Shown here: positions 34,010 to 44,774 of the stretch, in pieces
Numbering within the stretch: the first letter of the stretch is position 1
How the letters are laid out: each line of letters begins with the position of its first letter
NCBI RefSeq assembly: GCF_000715075.1
Contig: NC_134095.1
Location: forward strand, 49,280,806 to 49,344,805
Length of the DNA: 64,000 bases
Source: Nicotiana tabacum
Taxonomy: Eukaryota > Streptophyta > Magnoliopsida > Solanales > Solanaceae
Direction: 5' to 3'
Notes under the pieces: generated by a model
The model's input: only the letters and a program-made list of their open reading frames with translations
What the model was told of the DNA's origin: nothing
Databases searched by the model: none
Position numbers and translations under genes: made by a program

Positions 34010-36849
34010 CTAGAAAATCAAATGAAGTACAATAATTGTCCGGAATACAGATTTGGACAGGAAGTAAATACAATACACTGAAAGAGGCGGGTCGCCTCGA
34101 GAGATGCATCTCGCCTAAGTCTCCAAATCATCCATGCTGCTATGCCCATTAGGCCGTTAGAGGTACATGTGCTTGTGCAACAAAAATGCACAGCAAGTGT
34201 AGCATGAGTACAAAAATAACGTGTACTCAATAAGTATCCCATCTAATCACGAAGAAGTAGAGACGAGAGGTCGACTTCGACACTTACTAGTGGTCCAATG
34301 ATAATATACCAATAATTTAATAAATCGAGGATTTTCATAAAAATGATGGTAACTCAAATAGCATGAGGCAAGTAAACAATTCTTTCGTTTATAGGAAATT
34401 CCCAAATTCATTTTCACCATTTATACATTTATCTCAGTCCAAGGAGAAACAAATATCAACATCTATGAATTTCAAGGCAAGAAATACAAGTAGGCACAAA
34501 TTATGTTGAGGTCGTACGGCCTGATCCAACAAATATTTAAATTGTGCACTGCCAGAGGTCGTGAACCATAGATGCATCTATTACACCCGCTCACGAATCA
34601 TACATGTGACGCGGTTAAATATAAATAAACAATGACCCTACTCGCGAATCATACATGCGATGTAGGTACACATAGAAACACGCATTCAAACAGTCAATCA
34701 AGACTTCATCAGGGAAAAACAATTACCCAAAGAAATAGTAATTCTTTTTAACGGTCAAGAAAATGATGTCTAATTCCTTTAGAAATTCATTTACCAATTC
34801 AATATGATTTAAGAATTTTAAATCTACAACAAGATTCCAAATATTACAAGTAGAGCATGCTTTTGGGTCCTAGACTACCCAAACTTTTGCATAATAGTAG
34901 CTACGTACGAACTCTCGTCACCTTGTGCGAACGTAGCCCTCACAAATATGAGCACATATCCAATTAATTTACCTATGGTGACAATTCCCTCTTACAAGGT
35001 TAGAAAGGAGACTCACCTCGCTCCGAAGCCCACTTTCCGGTCCAAGATTATGCTCAAACCCTCAATTCGGTGCCGAACAATCCAAAACTAATGAACTAGT
35101 GTAAACTAATCAATACATGTTCAAAAATTCATATTCCAACTATTAAGGTGATTACCCAACCCTAAATGTAAGATTCCTAAAATTCACCCTCGAGCCCACG
35201 TGCCCGGTTTCTGAAAATTTTCGAAGAAAGTTGTTACTCATAACCTTATGAAGTCAAGTATATGATTTTTATCAAATTCCATAACCATTTTCATGGTCAA
35301 ATATCATTTTTATACAAAACCTAAATTTTCATCTAAACCCTTGATTTCACCAATTTTTACATGTTAATCTAGCCATAATCTATGTATTAAACTCATGTTG
35401 TGTAGAAATACTTACCTCAAAGTGCTAGGTGAAAACTCTCTTCCAAAAGCTCCATAAATTGCCCAAATCCGAGACTCAAAACTCAAAAATGAGTAAAAAA
35501 TGGCTGACTACTGTTTTTAAGCATTCTGCCTAGGCAAGTCGCATGTATGAAAAGTGACTTCGCCTGATTTTCGGGCAAAAAATGAACTACTACCAGCCTT
35601 CAGTCAACGGATCATAACATTCTGTACAAATGTCCAAATGATGAATGGTTTAACTTTCTGGAAACTATAATCAAAGATCTACAACTTTCATGTTTTTAAC
35701 ATTTTCAGATTCCTTATAGATTTCGAGATATAAGCATCTAAAGTAGGCTCCTTGCATCAGAAATTTCTGGGGAAATTGCAGAACAACTTTACCAGCCTTC
35801 ATTCAGTCGATCATAACTTTATGTATGAATATACAAATAATGAATGGTTTATATTTATGAAAACTAAAATTCAAGAGCTACAACTTTCATGTTTTGCAAA
35901 TTTTTAGATTCTTTATAGATTGCAAGATATGAGCTTCCAAAATTGACTTCTCGCATCAGAATTTTTCTGGCCAGCAGCTGTTGCAACAGATTAGCAGCTT
36001 TTCTTTGTCCGAAATCCATTCCGTTAACCTTCTGAAATCCACCCGAGGCACTCGGGACCTTAACCAATTATACCAACATATCCCAAAACATTATCCAAAC
36101 TCGTTCGAGGCCTTAAATCACATCAAACAACGTCAAAATCCTGAATCGCACTCCAATTCAAGCTTAATGGACTTTAAAATTTCAAACTTCTACTTTCGTT
36201 GCTTAAATCTATCAAATCACGTCCGATGGACCTCAAATTTTGCACACAAGTTATATTTTACATTAAGGACCTACTCCAACTTTCGGAATCAGAATCCGAC
36301 CCCGATATCAAAAAGTCCACTTCCGGTCAAACTTCTCAAAACCTTCAAATTTCTATCTTTAGCCAAATGACTCCAAAATGAACTACGGACCTCTGAATTC
36401 ACTTTCGATCACGCTCCCAATACCAGAATCACCGTATGGAGCTATTTCTAGACTCAGAATCCCAAATGGACATCGATAGCATTGAAATGCACTTCAACCC
36501 AAATTTATGAAATTCTTCCAAAAATGCTAACTTCCATAATAGGGGCCAAAACGCTCTCGGGTCACCCAAAACCCGATTCGGGCATATGCCCATGTCCAAA
36601 ATCATCAGACGAACCTGCTGGAACCTTCAAATCCTAATTCCGAGGTCGTTTCCTCAAAAATCCAATCCTATTCAATTCTTCCAACTTAAAGCTTCCGAAA
36701 TAGGAATTTTCTTTCCAAATCAATTCCAAACTTCCTAAAATTCAATTCCGACCACGCGTACAAGTCATAATACCTGAAGTGAAGCTGCTCATGGCCTCAA
36801 ACTACCGAACAGCGCGCTAGAGCTCAAAACGACCGGTCAGGTCGTTATA
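34010..36849 (-). repeat. LTR B', inverted copy of LTR B
   Basis: Read on the minus strand from 36849, it matches LTR B from its start to about base 10291, so only the last 235 bp are missing where it meets LTR E. The start folds perfectly: AACGACC and GGTCGTT with a five-base spacer. The tandem duplication of LTR B is present near 35575-35985. Confidence 0.75.
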
Positions 36850-37110
36850 TTCTCTCCTACTTAAACATACGTTCGTCCTCGAACGTGCTAAGAACTGCGT
36901 TGGAGTTGTTTGAAATCACATTTAAACACCTTATGCACCTACCCGTGCTACCACAACTCAGTTGAGCACATTAGCTCGAGCAAATCTGAAGATATTCTCT
37001 TTTATTCAAACAAATGAGCCTTAGAGCCCAGTTTCAACATCCGAAATTCTTTGTTAGGCCTGCTTCCAATATAAGAACACCGTATTAATCACTACACGAT
37101 GTACCAGAAA
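36850..37110 (-). mobile_element. B' polypurine tract and short interior
   Basis: Minus-strand GTAGGAGAGAA directly before the LTR start is a polypurine tract, so LTR B' is a 3' LTR. CGTTCGAGGACGAACG-type sequence follows it in the interior, as at the pol ends of C and F. Only about 260 bp of interior remains before element F. No coding motif is recognisable. Confidence 0.5.
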
Positions 37111-39661
37111 TGTCACGACCCCGGTTCGTCCTCCGTGAACCATCGTGACGGCATTTAGTCTCTACGACTAGGTAAGCCTAAATTGTGGAAAATAAACCAA
37201 AGTGCGGAATAAAAACAATTTAAAACAGAAATAGAGTGATATATCAACGTTTAAAAGTGTCACTCGGCATACATAATATAAATTCTCGAAGCCAATACAG
37301 TTTTCCCAAAACCTGGAAACCCATGAATCACAAACCAAGGATCACTACACAGTGCTCTAACTCCAGAATAGTCTAAACAAAAATAAATACAGAAGGGTTG
37401 TAACTATAAGAGAGAGTTGAGAGAGACTCCCCGGTCTGCGGACGTGGCAGATATACCTCGAAGTCTCCGAACAGTCGCCTTGCCTCAAGGATGGTAAGTC
37501 TAAGTCGAAGTACCTGGATCTGCACATGAAAAATATGCGCAGAAAGGGCATGAGTACACCACGGCGGTACTCAATAAATGCCAAGCCTAACCTCTATCGA
37601 GTAGTGACGAGGAAGGTCAGGGCCCTACTGAGATAAAATAAAAATATGAGATATGACAGCATAAGAAAAACAGTACAGTCGAAAACTAACACTAAGAATT
37701 TAATATATGAAAACAAGGAATTCAATAACTGAAACAGAGGCAAAAACAGTCACAAGGAAATAACTAGGGATCTCTCAGTATCCCGAGGATCACTTAGTAC
37801 CCTCAATATATGCTAGGGATCTCGGATCTCTCGGTATCCTCAATATATGCTAGGGATCTCTTGGGATCCCGAGATAACGTCCCATAGTCCCAAAGTATAA
37901 CACACAGCAGCAACACAAGAATACTCAATTAAGCTCAATTTCGTATCAACTAAACAGGTAATTCTAATCTAACATGCTTCACATAATTCAATTAAGGCAG
38001 TTTAAGCAAATAAACAGTTAAGTCAATTAGACATGCTTTTTCTAAGCTAGCAGCAGGTTTAAATTGCAAGTAAAATGAAACAAGAAAAGGAACACAATTG
38101 AAATTACTTTAAAAAAATCGGATTTTCAACAATTAGCTCAAGTACGCACTCGTCACCTTACGTACAAGGCATTCAAATACCAAATATACCAAACCCTAAG
38201 GGGAAGGTCCCCCACACAAGGTTACACAAGCCACTTACCTCGAACCAGCTCAATAATCAACCTGAGACCACGTTCTTGCCACAAGTACTCGACTCTAAAT
38301 GGCCCAAATCTATTAAATTCAATTGCATAATGTAAATAACACTTCAAGTAACTGATTCTACCTAAGCTAATACGTGAAATTAGGTAAAATGACCAAAACG
38401 CCCCTCGGGACCATGTCTCGGAATTGGGTAAAATTTATATTTTCAGAATACTCATACTCTCACGAGTTCATGCATACTAAAATTATCCAAATCTAAGGTC
38501 AAATTCCCAATCAAAAGTTGAATTCTAGGTCTAAGAACTTTCTTCCAACTTTTTCCCAATTATCATCTCCAATCCGAAATTAAATGATGAAACTAACTAT
38601 AGATTGATGGAATATAACTAGAAAGGGTTAAAGAATTGTTACCCAATGATCTCATCTTCAATTTCCTCCCAAAATCGCCCTCTCCCAAGCTCCAAATCGA
38701 ATTCTAACTTTTGAAACTAAACCCTCAAAATTTCATATTTCTACCCAATTGTTACTGCATTTGTGGTCCTGGGACCTCTTCTGCGGTCTCGCTTTTGCGG
38801 AACAATGGTTGCATCTGCAACTTCTGCATTTGCGGTTAATCCTTCGCAAATGTGGGGCCGCTTCTGCGGTGAAGCTCCCGCTTCTGCGGTCCCTGCTGGC
38901 TTCTCCCTTTTTCTGCTTCTGTGGTCTCTCCGCCACTTTTGCGGCTCCGCACCTGCCAAACCCAAACTGCAGGTGCGGTTATGATAGAAAACCAGCTGAA
39001 TGCAACTCCAAACTCCAAAATCCTTCCATCAACTGTCTGAAATCATCCCGAGTCCCCCGGGACCTCAACCAAAGGTACTAACAAGTCTAATAACACTGTC
39101 CAAACTTATACCAATCCTTAAAACACCTAAAACAACATCGAAACGACGAATCAACCACAGATTCAAGCCTAAGAACTTCAAAACTCTAGAAATACGCTTT
39201 CGAACAAAAAGTCTATCAAACCTCATCCGAATGACCTGAAATTTTGCACATGCATCACATTCAACACTACGGAGCTACTCTAACTTCCAGAATTCTATTC
39301 CAACCCTCGGATCAAAATCTCACTTTCGAACCGAAAAACTTCAAGATTCGACTTTCGGCATTCCGAGCCTAAATTAGCTACTGACCTCCAAAACATAATC
39401 TGAACACGCCCCTAAGCCTGAAATCACCCAACGGAGCTAACGGAACAATCAGATTTCCATTCTGAGGTTGTCTTTACACTGTTCTGACTACGGTCAACTT
39501 TCCAACACATAAGCTCTCATTTAGGGACTAAGTGTCCCAAAACTCTCCGAAACTCAAAACCGAACATCCCGACAAATCAAAATAGCAGAAATAAACTTGT
39601 GGAAAGTAGTTAATTGGGGATTGGGGCATAAATTCTTAAAACGACCGACCGGTTCGTCACA
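37111..39661 (-). repeat. Element F: 3' LTR, 2.55 kb
   Basis: It starts at 39661 (TGTGACGAACC) and ends at 37111 (GGTCGTGACA). The end pairs TCACGA with TCGTGA. A short GGGATCTC repeat array lies at about 37770-37885, and GCGG/TTCTGCGG words at 38755-38975. It is about 190 bp shorter than the 5' LTR, mostly in the repeat array. Confidence 0.85.
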
Positions 39662-39671
39662 TCCTCCTACA
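39662..39671 (-). promoter_or_regulatory. Element F: polypurine tract
   Basis: Minus-strand GTAGGAGGA directly precedes the 3' LTR start; the plus-strand DNA primer site. Confidence 0.7.
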
Positions 39672-41366
39672 CTTAAACATTTGTTCGTCCTGGAACAAGC
39701 ATAGAGACATACCTGAAGTAGTGACAAGATGAGGGTAACGGCTGCGCATATCTTGCTCGGTCTCCCAGGTCGCCTCCTCGACCGGTTGACCCCGCCACTG
39801 AACCTTCACTGAAGCAATGTTCTTTGACCTCAGCTTTCTAATCTGCCTGTCCAATATCACCACTGGCTCCTCAACATAGGATAGATCCTTGTCCAATTGG
39901 ACTGAACTGAAATATAACACGTGTAACGGATCACCGTGATACCTCCGGAGCATCGAAACATGAAATACCAGATGAACTCCAGCCAAGCTAGGAGGTAAGG
40001 CAAGCTTATAAGCAACCTCCCCAAATTGCCTCAATAACTCAAAAGGGCCAATAAACCTCGGACTTAACTTCCTTTTATTCCTAAATCTTATAACGTTCTT
40101 CATAGGCGATACCCAAAGCAGAACCCGCTCTCCAACCATATAGGAAACATCACGAACATTCCGGTTCGCGTAGCTTTTCTATTTGGACCAGGCTGTACGG
40201 AGTCTATCCTGAATCACCTTGACCTTCTCCAAGGCATCCTGAACCAAGTCTATGCCCAATAATCTAGCCTCACCCAGCTCAATCCAACCCACCGAGGATC
40301 TACAAAGCCTACCATATAAAGTCTCATACGGCGCCATCTGGATGCTGGACTGATAACTGTTGTTGTATGCAAACTCCGCCAATGGCAAGAACTGATCCCA
40401 AGACCCTCCAAACTCAATCTCACACGCACGGAGCATATCCTCAATAATCTAAATAGTGTGCTCGGATTGTCCGTACGTCTGAGGGTGAAATACTGTACTC
40501 AACTCTACCCGAGTACCCAACTCATGCTGAATGGCTCTCTAGAACCGTGATGTGAACTGAGTACCTATATCTGAAATGATAGAAATCGGAATACCATGCA
40601 GACGAACAATCTCCCGGATATAGATCTCTGCCAACCGCTCCGAAGAATAAGTAGTACACAAAGGAATAAAGTGAGCGGACTTGGTCAGCCGATCCACAAT
40701 CACCCAAACAACATCGAACTTCCTTAAAGTTCGTGGGAGCCCAACTACAAAGTCCATGGTGATCCGCTCCCACTTCCACTCCAGAATCTCCATCTGCTGA
40801 AGCAACCCACCCGATCTCTGGTGCTCATGCTTCACCTGCTAACAGTTGAGGAACCTAGCTACAAATCCAACTATATCTTTCTTCGTCCGCCTCCACCAGT
40901 AGTGCTGCCTTAAATCCTAATACATCTTCGCGGCACCCATATGAATGGAATACCTCGAACTATGGGCCTCCTCCAGAATCAGCTCTCGAAGCCCATCAAC
41001 ATTAGGTACACAAATCCGACCCTACATCCTCAATACATCGTTATCACCAATAGTCGCATCTCTGGCATCACTATGCTGAACCTTGTCCTTGAGGACAAGC
41101 AAATAAGGGTCATCATACTGACGCTTGCTGATACGATCAAATAAGGAAGACCGAGAAACCATGTAAGCTAGAACCCGATTGTGCTTCGAAAGATCCAATC
41201 TGACAAACTGGCTGGCTAAGGCCTGAACATCCATTGCCATAGGCCTCTCTGATGATGGTAAATAAGCAGAACTCCCCAAACTCTCTGCCCGGCGACTCAA
41301 GGCATCGGCCACCACATTAGCCTTGCCTGGGTGATACAAAATAGTGATATCATAGTCCTTCCGCAA
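39672..41366 (-). pseudogene. Element F: integrase with C-terminal chromodomain-like tail
   Basis: Minus-strand order: zinc domain with HSSRYSIH near 40940-40965 and an LNC Cys near 40845; the catalytic core from MDFVVGLPR (about 40755) through DRLTKSAHF to SDIGTQF (about 40560, canonical R replaced by I, Asp kept) and a QSEHTI segment with the Glu. Then [17 protein letters not shown], the SPMKNVIRF / RFIGPFELL module near 40040-40110, and an EEATWE chromodomain-like end near 39765. One frame runs through the whole region, interrupted by seven TAG codons (starting at 41022, 40917, 40839, 40539, 40449 and 40179, with another just upstream at 41382). The HPQT box reads HPQTY where element G has HPQTD. 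Confidence 0.85.
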
Positions 41367-41381
41367 CTCTAACCACCTCCT

Positions 41382-42350
41382 CTAGCGCAAATTTAGATCC
41401 TTTTGCTTGAACAAGTGCTGCAAGCTTCGATGGTCAGTATAAATCTCAAAAGGAACCCCGTATAAGTAATGGCGCCAGATATTTAGGGCATGAACAATGG
41501 CAGCTAACTCAAGATCGTGGATAGGGTAATTCTTCTCATGTACCTTGAACTGTCTGGATGCGTAGGCAATCACCCTACCGTCCTGCATCAACACCGCTCT
41601 GAGGCCAATCTTCGAGGCAACACAATAGACCGTATAAAACCTCAAACCTGTAGGCAGTATCAAAATTAGGGTTGTAGTTAAAGCTGTCTTGATCTTCTGA
41701 AAGTTTGCCTAACACTCCTTCGTCCACTGGGACGGAGCACCCTTCTGGGTCAGTCTGGTCATAGGGGCTGCAATCGATGAAAACCCCTCAACAAAACGGC
41801 AGTAGTAACCCACCAAGCCAAGGAAACTGCGAATCTCTATAGCTGTGGATGGTCTGGACCAAATCTGCACGGCCTCTATTTTCTTCGGATCTACCTGAAT
41901 ACCCTCACTCGACACCACGTGGCCTAGGAATGACACTGAATCCAACCAAAACTCATATTTCGAGAACTTGGCATATAACTTCTTCTCACTCAGAGTCTGA
42001 AGCACAGTCCTCAGGTGCTACTCATGATCTTCCCGACTTTAAGAATACACCAGAATATCATCAATAAAGACAATGACGAACGAGTCAAGATACAGCTGAA
42101 ACACACTATGCATCAAATGCATAAAGGCTGTTGGGGCATTGGTCAACCCAAATGACATAGCAAGGAACTCGTAATGACCATACCAAGTCCTAAAAGCAGT
42201 CTTCGGGATATTTGGCTCCCGAATCTTCAACTAATGGTAACCTGAGCACAAGTCAATCTTAGAAAACATTTGTGCACCCTGAAACTGGTCAAACAGATCA
42301 TCAATACGAGGCAAAGGATAATAGTTCTTAACTGTAACTTTGTTCAACTA
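41382..42350 (-). pseudogene. Element F: reverse transcriptase and RNase H
   Basis: The frame holds [28 protein letters not shown], the catalytic [12 protein letters not shown] box near 42060, [29 protein letters not shown] and RNase H with [28 protein letters not shown] and FKQKDLNLR. In-frame stops start at 42348, 42231, 42039 (TAA), 42018, 41709 and 41382; all but one are TAG. The RNase H box that reads YCDAS in element G reads YCVAS here, so a catalytic Asp is replaced by Val. RT metal-binding Asp residues are intact. Confidence 0.88.
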
Positions 42351-42391
42351 GCAATAATCAATACACATACGCATAGAACCATCCCTTTTCT

Positions 42392-43110
42392 TTACAAACA
42401 AGATAGAGCACCCCAAGGTAATACACTGGACCGAATAAAACCCTTATCAAGCAATTCCTGTAACTGATCCTTTAACTCCTTCAACTCAGGAGGAGCCATA
42501 CGATACGGAGGAATAGAAATGGGCTGAGTACCCGGCAATAGATCAATGCCAAAATCAATATCTCTATCAGGCGACATGTCCAGAAGATCAGCTGGAAACA
42601 CATCGGGAAAATCCCGTACTACTGGGACTGAGTCGATAGAAGGGGTATCAATACTGACATCTCTCACATAAGCTAAATATGCATCACACCCCTTCTCAAC
42701 CATATGCTGAGCTTTAAGAAAAGAAATAACTCTACTGGGAGTGTCATCTAAAGTAACCCTCCACTCAACACGCGGTACACCTGGCATAGCCAACGTCATA
42801 GTTTTAGCATGACAATCAACAATATCATAATGGGATGACAACCTGTCCATGCCCAAGATAATATCAAAATCTTCCATGTTGAGCAATAATAAATCGGCTC
42901 TGGTTTCAAAACCAATCAGAGCAACCAAACACGACCGATAAACGCAGTCCACAACAAGAGAATCTCCCATAGGAGTAGAAACATAAACAAGGGAAATCAA
43001 AGAATCCCGAGGTACACCCAAATGCGGAGCAAAATAATAAGACACATAAGAGAAAGTGGGGCCTGGATCGAATAGAACGATGCATCTCTATGACAAACCA
43101 GTATATACCT
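42392..43110 (-). pseudogene. Element F: protease and linker to RT
   Basis: The active-site box near 43050-43075 reads LFDPGPT (Asp-Pro-Gly kept). It is followed by SYYFAPHL, GDSLVVD, DLLLLNM and the ILGMDRL strand, where relatives have MDWL. A KAQHMVEKG segment at about 42700 keeps CAG at the codon that is TAG in element C. The [15 protein letters not shown] linker leads towards RT and GFIRSSVLPWGA ends at a frame change near 42392-42410. This stretch is the longest intact part of F (217 codons). Confidence 0.82.
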
Positions 43111-44573
43111 GTGATGATAGAATCGGAGGCAACAACCTCGGTATGGGCAGGAAGGGCATAGTATCAGGCCTGGCCTCCCCCTCTAGGATGACCTCTACCT
43201 CCCCGACCTCCACCTCTGGTTGGCTGAGCAGGTGGGGTAGCAACTGGAGCTATAACCATAGCCTGAGAACTCTGTGGGGCGCGTTGTGGCTGAGAAGTCT
43301 GTGGAGGCGCACTCCTCCCAAGTGTAGGGCAATCCATTACCACATTGCGTGTGTCACCACACTCAAAGCAAGCTCTGGGAGGACGTGGTGTCTGTGACTG
43401 GCTCGGGCCAGGTCTGCTGAACTGACCTCTGAAAGCACCCCGCGCAGGAGGAACGCTAGATATCGGAGGTGCATAATAAGGCACCTGAGGTCTAGGAGGA
43501 GCTGGAAGAGCTGAATTAACAGGGCGACTCATATAACCCCTACCATGATGACCTGCAGCTGGAGCACGGGCACCAGAATAATGGCTCGACTCTCGAGACT
43601 TCTTGGCCTCCCTCTTCTCTCTCTCCCTAGCATGCATACCCTCAATCCTCCTAACAAGCTCACCACCCGCTGATAAGAAATATCCATCTCTAGCTCATGA
43701 GCCATGCTAGACCTGATGTTGGGAATAAGCCCCTCAATAAACCGCGAACCCTCTCTCGAACAGTCGAACCAAGCTGGGGCATGTCTAGCAAAACTAGTAT
43801 AACGGACAGCATACTCTGAAACAGTCATAGCACCCTGGCGCAAATACTCAAACTCTGCACGCCACGCGTTCTTGAGGCTCTGAGGAACATACTCTCTCAG
43901 GAACAGATCTAAAAACTGAGTCCAAGTCAGTGAAGCAGCCTCATCCGTACGGTCTAACTCATAGGTGTGCCACCACTCATAGGCGGCCCCTCGAAGCTGA
44001 AAAGTAAGGAACAAAACCCCGCTCGATCCTGATATACCCATGGTATGGAGAATGTGGTAACACTCATCTAGAAATCCCAGAGCATCATCCGATGCTAGAC
44101 ACTGAATATAGGAGGCTTGTACTTCTTGAACCTCTCAAGCCTTAGCTGCTCATCCTCGGAAGCCGCTGCCCTGTCCTTGGGCTGATCTCGGATTGCATGC
44201 TGTATAGGAATAATCTTAGGGACCTGCTCAACATGAACTCGCTGATCAGGAGTGCGGGCGGTGGGAGTCTGTGCTCCTCCCCCAGCCTGAGATGTAGTTG
44301 CAGCAAGAGGAAGCAACCATGCTTGAGCCAAAGTGGTGTACATGCTCGTGAACTGTGCCAGAGTCTCCTGAAGAGCTAGAGTAGTTGTAGCAGTAGGCGT
44401 ATCAGGTGCCTGGACTCCGGCTGGAACTGCTGGTGATACCTCAGCGGTAGCTCGCGCAGGTGCTCTAGCTGCACCACGTGCGCGTCCTCGGCCTTTACCC
44501 CAGCCCCGGCCTCTAACGGCTATAGTAGGGGGCATAGGTGCCGTTAATCTCGGGTAGCACGTGTCCTCACCAT
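43111..44573 (-). pseudogene. Element F: gag, split over three frames
   Basis: The start codon at 44571-44573 (MVRTRATRD) soon meets a TAA. The N-terminal RGRGWGKGRGRARG segment (44095-44535) is in another frame. The capsid (43529-44041) has FQLRGAAYEWWHTYE, LTWTQFLDLFLREYVP and RFIEGLIP. A further frame change leads to the nucleocapsid (43164-43637), whose knuckle reads CFECGDTRNVVMDCP. The zinc-binding His of CX2CX4HX4C is Asn here. A Gly/Arg-rich tail (GGGRGGRGHPRGGG) follows. The domain order and tail are normal for Del/Tekay-type Gag. Confidence 0.82.
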
Positions 44574-44774
44574 CTGTGAGAGAATAGAAGACAGAAGTTT
44601 AGAAATGTGATGTCAAAATCATGCACGACAAGGAAATCAAATGAAGTGGAAGTTTCCTAATAGTTACATAGCCTCTCGTAGATAAGTATAGACGTCTCCG
44701 TACCGATCAACGAGACTCTAATAAATCGGCTTGTGATCCATGATTCCTATAAATCTAGAGCTCTGATACAACCT
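44574..44774 (-). promoter_or_regulatory. Element F: leader, primer site, hairpin and splice-acceptor-like end
   Basis: The primer site is at about 44760-44770 (minus strand TGTATCAGAGC, one base off the Met type). AGACGTCT at 44690-44697 is flanked by GTAC on one side and ATAC on the other, so the stem has one mismatch. TTCTATTCTCTCACAG stands directly before the gag ATG. Confidence 0.65.

Noticed and set aside
40179..42350. Stop-codon readthrough or TAG recoding as an explanation for the many TAG codons
   Set aside because: F also has frameshifts and lost catalytic residues, so a functional recoding system is not needed. C-to-T decay at CAG is simpler.
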